Source: Isoetes taiwanensis | Taxonomy: Eukaryota; Streptophyta; Lycopodiopsida; Isoetales; Isoetaceae | Direction: 5' to 3' | Length of the DNA: 64,000 bases | Assembly: GCA_021234155.1 (NCBI GenBank) | Contig: JAJEKV010000026.1 | Location: 2,168,001-2,232,000, forward strand | In this document: in pieces, positions 12,254-21,710 of the stretch | Numbering within the stretch: the first letter of the stretch is position 1 | Layout: each line of letters begins with the position of its first letter | Made by a program: the position numbers and the translations under genes | Notes under the pieces: generated by a model | What the model saw: only the letters and a program-made list of their open reading frames with translations | What the model was told of the DNA's origin: nothing | The model's database searches: none

Positions 12254-12668
12254 TTGTCTAATCTTTTGGTTATTTTAGACTTGGATGACTTGGCTGCCAT
12301 ATTGCCTGATGACTTGGCTGTTGACTTGGCTCTTGATTTGCCGCCACCTTGTCCACCGACTTGTCTGGCCGACTTGGTTGTTGACTTGGGTCGCCACCTT
12401 GCCTCGCCGACTTGGCTACCGATTTGCTCGCCACTTTGTCTGGCCGACTTGTTCGCTTGACTTGTCACCGACTTGGTGTTGACTTGGCTGCCACCTTGCC
12501 TGCTGACTTGGCTACTGATTTGCCTGCCACTTTGTCTACTGACTTGTCTGTTGACTTACCTGCTGACTTGGCTGTTGACTTGACTGCCACCTTGCCTGCT
12601 GACTTGGCTGCTGAGTTGTCTGTTGACTTACCTGTTGTTTTGTCTGCTGGATTGCTGCTGCTAGCAAC
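12254..12668 (-). repeat. Coding minisatellite: Lys-Ser-Ala/Thr-rich tail of the DDE-like gene
   Basis: About 410 bp of degenerate 12-15 bp repeats (gacttggctgtt-like on the plus strand). On the minus strand they read as runs of KSAGK, KSTDK and KSVAK at the C-terminus of the 12465-13335 exon, and continue in another frame below 12465. Such basic Ser/Thr-Lys tails are typical of DNA-binding extensions; function here is inferred. Confidence 0.6.
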
Positions 12669-15591
12669 ATCACATTGTGCTAATATATGTGAGCAAGTCT
12701 GCAAACTTTCAAGTATGTTTTCATGGACATCAGCTTCCAATTCAAACATATTACATCCCACATCTTTCATTTCAAAATTGCATGAAACAACTAGGTGGCT
12801 ATAAACACTGCAGTCTGGCTCATATTCAAGCAGCTCATATTTGTTGTCTCCTACCAGTTTATAAAACTTGCCTGTCACAACGACTTCCCTCCTCCCAAAT
12901 TTTTGGCCCCATGGGTCTTTGTAGGCCTTCTCTACAACATGCTTAGGTATAGTGCACTTTAAGATGTAGAAGTCAACCTTTTCTTTGTTGTCTGCTGGAG
13001 CAACCACTGCAAAGTTCTCCCCTACATCAATAATATCTGATTTCCACTCAGCATCCCCCTCATAGACTGGCCCATCCACAACTGCAGTATCATCTTGAAT
13101 CCCTGGTCTTAATTCTGAAAAAGTCCAGCTACCTATTCTATTTTTGTTTATGCACTTACTGTACTTACCCAACCAACAATCATGACAAAAGCACGAGTAA
13201 TTCATATGTGCAACTTGAGTAGCATCCTTGGAGTTTACTGGCCTGATGCTATGGAATTTACTAGACCCTGATAAAGTAGCACGTACCAAACCGCTCAACT
13301 CGCTTACTTCATCAATCTTTATCTCCCAAAGGTACCTAAAAACAATTAATAGTTTGTTACAGTTAGTAATGTTTACCACAAAGAAGACGGGTACAAAGAA
13401 GGGTATGCGGAAGGGTACAAAGAAGACTGGGTACAATAGTCTTCATTAACATATGCAGTACCTATGTTTGTCAGAATCTTTGAAGTGCTCCGCGTGCGAG
13501 AATTGAACAACGCCTCGGGCATTTCTTAAAGGTTTGGAATTTCTTTTCAACATTTCATGGGTGAGTGCTCTTCTTGAAAGACTGCCCCATCATGCTCCCC
13601 TGCAAGGTAACAAACAACTATCTTTAATGTTTTGCAGATTCCAGCCTTAATGAGACATTGGAATTTACCTTTTCCATGATATGATGCAAAGTAGTTCCAG
13701 TGAATTGGAATGCCTGATACCTTATAAAATCTACCAAGAAAATAGAAATTTCTTGCACCCTTGAACTGAGATGAGCAGCCATCTGACCACATTATATGGT
13801 TGTTGTATTTGAGTTCCTTGTTGGCCAAATAATCAAAGATGCTTGTTAAGACAGTGTTTGGACAAACAAGGTGTCATGCTCCCTATCATCCGAAATGTAA
13901 AAGTGTGTCTCCTTGATGATATTCCTATCACCTTTGCATAATGAATTATCCTCCACCTCTTTTGCAGTTGCATGCCTATAAGTGATGTGCACAAGTATTG
14001 TGCATTGGTCATTTCTCCAATGTAAGCTTTGGATTTCTTGTTGTATCTTGAAGGTATAGTTTTCAGCGAAATCAATGACAGATACCACTATGTTTTCTGG
14101 GAAAGTGCCTAAACAATCTCTGAATTGTTTTGCCTCGCCATCTAGCCTCATAATTATGGGGAATGAATTCAGTTAAAATATTTTTAGCATATGACATCAC
14201 ATCTGCCGTTGAATTGCCTTTGTATACCAAACAACAACAGGGCTTTGGAACCACCTTTGTCCCACCTTTGCCATCGTTCTTTTGTTGATTCATAAACCTA
14301 AAAGCAAAGCAATGATTAGTTTAATAAATCACAAAATCAAAAGGAAATGCACATCACCCACCCTATCAAAAGTTTTCCAATCTACTAAATGCCCCGCACC
14401 TTGCTTAATTCTTTTTGGACACATAGGTAACTTAGATGGGCCACAAACAAGTGCATTTCAAAGAACATGCAATTATGAGTATACCACTCATCCGCAATGT
14501 CCTTGAACATACAATTGACCTCCACAAATCACTTGAAGATTTGTAGGTCTTAGTATTAGCTTCACACTTTGCTCCAAAGACCACAAAATGTAACAAGTAC
14601 AACTACAATCAAAGACCATGAATCTTTGTATCCAACCTAATCTTGTTCGGTGCTTGTCTAACATAATCTAGTCTCATATGATACACACAACAACAAGTCT
14701 CCCCGCCCTTTACTTTTTCGAACAAATGGAGGTTTCAAAGGTACGAAAAAGTCGAGAATGAAACTTCAATTTTGGATATTCTTTTTCAAAACTAGCATAA
14801 AAAGAACATTGCATTAAAAGTAACAAGCACATTAGCATTGTAAACAAATGAATTATAAACTTAAAAGAATAAAACCAACCTCGCTTTCTTCCAAGAAGTG
14901 TAGAGCATGCATTATCTTCTTTCCTTTGCCAAGCCTAATCTTAATAACATGTTTCTTGCATGGTGACACTTTCGGTCCGATGAGTCCAAAAATCAATTAC
15001 TAATTTCTCTGCTTTTTTACTTAGTTTATCGATCTGGTTTTCTTTTTGAACATTGACCATGGGCCATCACCAATTTCTGGCTTTTTTCTCCTCCGAAACG
15101 TTGTTGTCACATATCTTCTATTCAAGTTTAGGCACTTGAAGTTCCCAAACAATTAGTGCACGGGACAACAAAGATATACCATGGTCGAGGTCCTTCTTTG
15201 TAAGTACATCGATGATCCGCATGCTTATGGTTTGCAAGAGAATTCTTGAGGTTGTTAACTATCTTTCTCATTGTGTCTACTTCTTTCAATTTTAACATTT
15301 CAAATTCGGCAAAGAACTTAGCAAAGACCTTTGAAGAACTTCTTTCCTCTCATTCTTTGAAACTTTATGACATACCTCATTAGCATGGTCTGCAATCAAC
15401 CTCGACGGTTGTTGTTTTCTTCTCTTATCAAAAACATTCTCTTCTAATTCTTTGTCCTCTTCCTTCAATTCGGCTTCCCTTGCTCTCTTTCTTGCTCTCA
15501 TCATTTGCCTTCTCTTTTTCGCAGACCGATTTTCCCCGTGTAGTAACAAACTATCTTCTATCCGTTTCATATTCTCGCAAATAGTAAACAA
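12465..15591 (-). pseudogene. DDE/RNase H-fold nuclease-like gene, multi-exon, frameshifted (candidate transposase)
   Basis: Minus-strand blocks in order: 15591-15292 (basic, coiled-coil: KKRRQMMRARKRAREAELKE), 14293-14072, 14151-13846 (VVSVIDFAENYTF, FYISDDREHD), about 13850-13669 (IMWSDGCSSQFKGARNFYF, ASYHGKG), 13599-13462, 13335-12465. Introns with GT-AG ends fit at 13668-13600 (gtaaat...gcag) and 13461-13336 (gtactg...ttag). Reading HGKG onto the next exon gives HGKGEHD. An Asp after a beta strand (IDFAENYT), a second Asp (WSDGC) and a later acidic residue resemble an RNase H-fold triad; this is my inference. The final exon has a Cys-His cluster (CFCHDCWLGKYSKC) and a long Lys/Ser/Ala-rich tail. 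At least three frameshifts are needed to join the blocks. I recall similar uncharacterised proteins in other genomes but cannot name a family. Confidence 0.45.
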
Positions 15592-15965
15592 TACCGAAAA
15601 TGAAACACTACATATGAAATAAATTAAGCACTACATAAAAAACAGATTGTTAAAAAAAAAACTACACATGAAAGAATATACCGCTTCAATCGTGTTTCAT
15701 ATTCTCGCAAATAGTAAACAATACTTAATAAAGCACTACATATGAAATAAATTAAGCACTACATAAAACAGATCCTAAAAAAAAAAAATGCACATGAAAG
15801 AATGTACCGCTTCAATCTGTGTTTCATATTCTCGCAAATAGTAAACAATACTTTCGAATAAAGCACTACATATGAAATAAATTAAGCACTACATAAAACA
15901 GACATTTAAAAAAAAAACCGCACATGAAAGAATGTACCTGCTTCCACTGAGTCCTGCATGTGCTG
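15560..15965. repeat. About 130-bp tandem repeat, three copies
   Basis: The block catattctcgcaaatagtaa, followed by agcactacatatgaaataaa and then an A-run and cacatgaaagaat, recurs at about 15569, 15699 and 15826, with the last copy ending near 15965. Copies differ by small indels, mainly in the A-runs. No coding potential; it lies upstream of the minus-strand gene remnant. Confidence 0.75.
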
Positions 15966-16470
15966 ATTTTGGATGTCATGTACATAATCAACACAAGTAT
16001 CATCATATGTAGGAACGTTTGTATCCTCCACTTCTTCCAAATTAGGAAACGTAAATTCAAGAATCAAAATAAAATTCCCATGGCATCTTTGAAGAGCTGA
16101 TTACCAAAGAAAGCATTCATAGACAAAAGATTGTTGTATAGGGCCGAGTATATGGAGTCGCCCCATAGACAAAAGATTGTTGTATAGGTTGAGCAATCTT
16201 GGAAGCCGACGACCACATAGCTCCTTGAATTGGTGGGATCTGCTCTTGAAGATTATGCAAACTGGAGAATAGATTGTTTGGATCAAACAGTACTCCATTC
16301 CTTGCAATGGATAAACGGAAGAGATCTGGCCAATTCGCCTGCATTGGAAGAATTCTGGAAAAGAAAACAGCAGCTGCATTTTCCCAAACAAAAACATTCC
16401 TTGGGAAATTTGCCCGCCAATTCCAAATTCCAAACACCATCCAAGCAGCTACATACCAGGGATCGCTGAC

Positions 16471-17611
16471 ATGGACAACAAATCCGCCGATCTTCCTGAA
16501 TTGGTTACGGATCGAGCGTTCCGGAGGTTGGGAAATTTTGGCGGGCCTGGGAAAAACAGTGACGGGCGCGAAAACGTCACGATGAAGGACGGTCAGCACC
16601 CGTTAATCACCCTATGTCGCGACATGCTGAATTGTACACCACCAATAAAAAAACACCCAGAAGTTGGATCGAAGTAATGCCACAGTGTGGTTCTGGAAAA
16701 TGCAGACGATTCTTGAAGAAAGGGAAGTATGGGATGTTGTAAGTGGAGATGATCCCATGCCAATTCTGAGTGAAGATGAAAACAATGGAGAGGTAGCTCC
16801 ATCTGCAGAAGAGATTGCCCTCTGGTCTGGTTGGAGGAAGAAAGATAATAGAGCTAAAACATCGATGATGTTTGGGCTGAAGGATGGACAAATACCATTG
16901 GTAAGGCTCAAAGGAACGGCAAAAGAAGGATGGGAGTGTTTGAAGAAAACCTTCAAAACACACAGTACGTCACAGAAGTTGTTCTTGTGGCAAGAATTCT
17001 TCACTATCAAGATGAAAGAAGGAGAGGATCCAACAGATCATATTAGCAAGATGGAGAGTTTGTGTGATCAGTTGGCTACCCTTGATTATACAATCAAGGA
17101 TGAGGGTTTGGCTATGGCAATTCTGTCTAGCCTTCCTAGCTCCTACGATTCTATCAAACAGGCAATGGGTTGTAAGGATGGTAAGTTAAAAAGTGAGGTT
17201 GTTATAGGAGCTGTGCTGCAAGCATCAAGCGAAGAGGGAGAAACAACATTTGTTGCAAATGTCAAAACCAACAAGGAATTTGAATGTTGGTCTTGTGGCA
17301 AGAAAGGCCACATATCCAGAAACTGCAGGAATTCTAAGAAAAAAGATGGCAAGAAGAAGGATAACAAAGGAAAGAGGGAGGATAGAAGAGAGAATTCTTC
17401 AAACAATGGAAGAAGATGGAGCAATGGGAGATCCTCCACTGCTCACATGGCGGAAGAACAGAAAAGTCAAACCTCTGAAAGTGGAAATGAGAGTGAATCA
17501 GAAGCAAATATGGCAATCTTTGAAGTCCCTGAAAGTGGAAATGAGAGTGAATCAGAAGCAAATATGGCAATCTTTGAAGTCCCCGCAGCTGGTAATGTAA
17601 GCAAGGAGTAG
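16471..17611 (+). pseudogene. Copia gag with one frameshift
   Basis: The first part is 16471-16677, starting MDNKSADL. Near the A-run at about 16645-16660 the frame shifts, and the rest continues in another frame to 17611. That part has the UBN2-type gag fold (VWFWKMQTILEEREVWDVV, DHISKMESLCDQL, SSLPSSYDS) and a CCHC zinc knuckle (CWSCGKKGHISRNC, near 17286-17327) followed by a Lys-rich stretch. A 57-bp in-frame tandem duplication gives ESGNESESEANMAIFEVP twice. The product would be the capsid/nucleocapsid precursor. The window 17609-17715 holds another tandem duplication, of about 50 bp. Confidence 0.85.
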
Positions 17612-17699
17612 GAAATCTTGAATTGTTTTTGAAGAACCGATGGGATGCAAGCAAGGAGTAGGAAATCTTGGAATTGTTTTGAAGAACCGATGGGATGCA

Positions 17700-20600
17700 A
17701 GCATTGCAAATCCGGAGGCGCAAGAAGAGAATCCAAAGGTATGTGTGGCAAAAATTGAAGCCTCCGAGGCGTGGCAAGGACTCATGTGGAAATTCCGGGA
17801 AGAACATGGGTATTGATTCCGCAGCCACGCTTGTGACTAACGTGAAAGGACCGGCTTAAAGACTTCAAGGAGACTTCAAGGAGGAAAAAGATGGGAGAAA
17901 AGTCAATGGGATAGCCGCAGTCTCTAACATTGAAGGAATTGGCATACTAACTTGCCACTTTGCGCGATTGTTCGAGAGATTTGAAGCAAGTTTTGTATGT
18001 TCCGGGCCTTTCAAGAAATCTAATGTCTTTGGCCGGGTTAACAGATGTAGGGATTTCTCACCGCATCAAAATGTAGGGATTATGCCCGCATCAAAAGGGA
18101 TGAGCTATTGTTACTAAATGCCCGACAAATGTGTGGTGGCTAAGGATATGGGCACCTTTATAAGCTAATTGAAGGTGAACATGAAGAAATTCATGCACTA
18201 GTAGCTGCTGGACCAGACAAAGACATTCAATTGTGGCATCGGCGCTTTGGGCATATCAATCAGGTCAGATTAAATCAATTACAAAAGGGTGGCATGGTTA
18301 CAGGGATGGAGATTTCTTCTCAAGGAAATGTAGGCTTATGTGAAGGATGCATTGTTAGCAAGTTACAGCAGAAGAAAATCAAAAGGAAGGGCACACGAGC
18401 TACAAGACCTTTGGAGTTGATACACACGGATCTGAGTGGGAGAATGCCTATTCTTACATTTGGAAATGCTGAATACTTTCTGGTAATTGTAGATGATTAT
18501 ACCAGAAGGACTTTTGTGTTCTTAGTAAAGAAAAAGAGTGATGTACTTGCTTTGGTTGCATCATGGATGAACCGAGTTCAGAAGGAAGTTGGGTACAATA
18601 TTGGTTCCATTCGGAGTGATAATGGGACTGAATTTGTGTTTCAGGCATTCAACCAGCTTCTGGAGCAACAGGGTATCAGGAGACAATTGTCAAATCCATA
18701 CGAGCATTCCCAAATTGGAGTGGCAGAACGGAAGATGAGGACTTTAAAAGAATGTGCATTGAGCATGATGAAATGGGCAAAAATCAGTGATCAAGCTTGG
18801 GGAGAAGCTATCTTGATTGCCTGCTACATTCAAAACAGGGCACCAACAGTGGCAGTTAAAGATGTAACTCTGGAAGAATTATGGAGTGGGCAAAAACCAG
18901 ATGTATCTCATTTTAAAGTGTTTGGGTGTGTGGCCTACGCATTCAAACCAAAAGAACTCAGAAAACATAAGTTGGATGATCGTGCCAGAAAGTGCATTTT
19001 TCTGGGGTATTGTCTGGACGGAAAAGGCTACAAATTGATGGAAATCAGCACCAAGAAGATAATCAGATGTAGTAATGTTGTCGTCGATGAATACGGAGTA
19101 GCTATTCCTCATGAATTACAAGAAAATGATTGTTTTCAGGAACATACTGAGCTGTGGCTGGAGATTCAAGAAGAAAGTGAGCACCATGATGTCAGGAAAC
19201 GCCAAAACGACCATGCTTTAGCAGAAATACCACAGGAGACTCAAGGGGATCGTATGGAACCACAGGAGGCTCAAGGAAATCGTATAGAACCACAGGAGGC
19301 CAGACAAGAAGTTCTTTATGGGAGTCAGATTCAAGGGCATGACAGGCAGCTACGCAGAAGTTCTAGAGGGCATCATCCAACAGCAAGATGGCTAGAATGG
19401 AAGAAATCAGAGGGATCTGCGGCATTAGCTCAAGCTTGACAGTTGAACAATACTTCGAAAGTGTTCATGGCTCTTGGTGGGACACAGATATGGAAGAGAA
19501 GTGTGCATGGGAATTTTTTAAAGCAGAATTGTTAGAACCCTTATCAGTAAAGGAGGCCATGACTGGAACAGAATCGGAACAGTGGCTTAAGGCCATGCAA
19601 AAGGAAATAGAGGCCATGCAGGTGACCAATGCATGGGATCTTGTAGAATTATCAAAGGGAAGAAGGCCGTTGGGATGCAAATGGGTGTTTAAAGTAAAGC
19701 AAGCAAGTGACGGTTTATGAATCAGCCTGAAGGTTTTGATCAGGAAAAGGGTAAAGTATGCAGGCTCAATCGAGCACTTTATGGATTAAAGCAGAGCCCG
19801 AGGATGTGGTATAAGAGGATTGATCAATTTCTGCAACAAGCAGGGTTTGTTAGATGCGTGACAGAATGGAATGTGTATATTAAATGGATTGAACAAAAAT
19901 ATTATTAGTAATTGTTTATTTGATGATCTCATCATTGTCAGCAAAGGCATGGAGGGAATTAATTCAATCAAACATGTGTTGAAGTCTGAATTTCGCATGA
20001 CAGATCTGGGAGAAATTCAAACATGCTTAGGATTACATGTCAAAAGAGATCGAGACAGTAGAACACTGATGATTCATCAACAATCTGCTATTACAAAGCT
20101 ATGTAGCAAATTTGGAATGAAGGATTGCATGGTAAAAGAGACTCCAGCATCATCAAATCTGAAACTTAGCAAAGAAATGGAGCCGCAGACAAGAAAGGAA
20201 CAGCTAGAGATGGATCGAATTCCATATAGGAACGATGTAGGGTGTCTCATGCATGTAATGGTCAGCACTAGACCTGATCTTGCTCAAGCAGTTGGAGCAG
20301 TAAGCCGATTTATGCAAAATCCATGATTGACTCATTGGAAAGCGTTCAAGAGAGTCATCCGGTACTTGCAGGGTACTTCGAACTTAGGACTGAGATATGG
20401 ACCAGATTCTAATTACCCGGCTGTCACATTAGTATCATTTGTAGATGCAGATTGGGCTGGTGATCAGGATTCTAGAAGATCGACCACAGGTTTTTCGATT
20501 ATGCTGCATGGAGGAGCAATTACTTGGACAAGTTCCAAGCAAACTTCAATGGCATTGTCTTCGTGTGAAGCCGAGTATGTAGCTACTTCAGCTGTGGTTC

Positions 20601-20851
20601 GGGAGACAATATGGCTAAGACAATTTATGGCATAGATAGGATATGAGCAGGCCATGCCTACAGCGGTGTATAATGATAACAAAAGCAACATTGCATTGAG
20701 AGAAAATCCTATTCATCATAGGAGGTCCAAACACATATCAATTCACCATCATTTTACAAGGGAGAAGGTAGTGGATGGATCAATCCTTATGGAATACATT
20801 CCCACATATGAGATGCCTGCAGATATGCTCACAAAGCCATTATGTACATAA
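17700..20851 (+). pseudogene. Copia pol: protease, integrase, RT, RNase H, decayed
   Basis: 17790-18230: broken protease and linker (DSAAT catalytic motif near 17815, then LKQVLYVPG). 18231-19439: gag-pre-integrase (LWHRRFGH) and integrase core with HTDLSG, SDNGTEF and GVAERK supplying the D, D and E. 19388-19720: RT start (KEIEAMQVTNAWDLVE, CKWVFKVK). About 70-85 residues of RT are missing between VKQASDG and MNQPEGF near 19720. The active-site region reads LFDDLIIVS, where Copia usually has YVDD. A TGA at 20324-20326 interrupts THWKAFKRVIRYL. RNase H follows (DADWAGD, SSCEAEYVA, YNDNKSNIAL, ADMLTKPL). The polyprotein cannot be made from this copy. Confidence 0.88.
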
Positions 20852-20911
20852 AGGTTTCGGCAGCATAGAAGTACTTTAGGTGTAGCTTCAGGATTATAAG
20901 GATTATAAGCA

Positions 20912-21094
20912 GAATAGGGGGTGTGTTAAAATAGATCCAAAAAGATAGTTCTGCTTATTTAAGTTGTAACAGAATTAGGTGTATGCCATAAATAGGCATT
21001 GTTGTAATCATCAAAGGAGGAGATTAAAAGGAGGGATGGCCCGTTGGGTGATCATCCAATTTTGTTGGAATCTTGGCGTCTCATTTCTGTTTCA
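20912..21094 (+). repeat. Polypurine tract and 3' LTR of the Copia element
   Basis: The purine tract gaatagggggtg at 20912-20923 directly precedes the LTR (20924-21094, 171 bp, TGTTA...TTTCA). It is the uninterrupted counterpart of the 5' LTR and defines the empty site of the MITE. Confidence 0.9.
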
Positions 21095-21374
21095 CCCTAA
21101 ACATCCCTCTCCTTAAACACTGCGCTGAGAAATGGAGAAAAGAATGAAGGAACAGATTTAGGTCTACATGGGAGAAGCTTTGTTTGGTCGAAATTTTGTA
21201 CTATATATATTTGCAAAAAAAATATGTTATAAGGTAGGGTTTTGGGTTTTCCTTTTAATAATGGGGTGGGCTCATCTTCTTAGAGCTTAGAGTTGCGTAT
21301 TACTTCAAGGGTTGTGTTAAGAATTGATAAATCTATTGGATGTTAGGTAAGGATGTACATCTCTTTCTTTATGT

Positions 21375-21560
21375 ATGGCGGCATGGAAACTAGGGAGCGG
21401 ATTCCAGGGGGTCTTGAGACTGGTGGGAGCCAAGAGCAGGCCCTGGAATCAGCGACACAATTCTAGGCCACCACAACATGGAGATTGGGGAGAACCTGTT
21501 GCTTACCTCTTGAACAGAATTGGCACCCGTTTCTATTCCACAACCAGAACCAGTTCTTGA
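21375..21560 (+). CDS. Small ORF of 61 aa, possibly a first exon with an organelle-targeting look
   Basis: The ORF starts MAAWKLGSGFQGVLRL and is rich in Arg and Ser with few acidic residues, ending RIGTRFYSTTRTSS. That composition resembles a mitochondrial presequence, but no domain follows and no homologue is recognised. An actatatatatttgc stretch lies about 160 bases upstream and could be a TATA region. It reads away from BRF1, and the two were under 1 kb apart from promoter to promoter before the Copia inserted. It may be a real short gene, a first exon cut off by the satellite array, or chance. Confidence 0.3.
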   Translation: MAAWKLGSGFQGVLRLVGAKSRPWNQRHNSRPPQHGDWGEPVAYLLNRIGTRFYSTTRTSS

Positions 21561-21710
21561 GGACACCTATAAACAAGTAAAGGATGTATTAAACAACATA
21601 CTTTGTCATTCCTTTAAAGTGCTTTGTAGAAAAAGGCCTCCTAAAGTGCTTTATCGGCAGGCAATCTGTTAAAGAACACACTTGTATCGCTTTGGGGACT
21701 TATTGCCTAG

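Larger units (their letters stand above)
8417..21094 (+). mobile_element. Ty1/Copia LTR retrotransposon, 12.7 kb, decayed and carrying nested insertions
   Basis: LTRs lie at 8417-8886 and 20924-21094, both starting TGTTAAAATAG and ending TTTCA. A primer site for initiator tRNA-Met follows the 5' LTR and a purine tract precedes the 3' LTR. Gag, then integrase, then RT-RNase H is the Copia order. Without the 290-bp insertion in the 5' LTR, the LTRs differ at only two of 171 positions, so the copy is young. Pol nevertheless has frameshifts, an RT deletion and stops. The flanks cctta and cccta are at best an imperfect 5-bp target duplication. The element is more than twice the usual Copia length because about 7 kb lies between primer site and gag. 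Confidence 0.9.
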
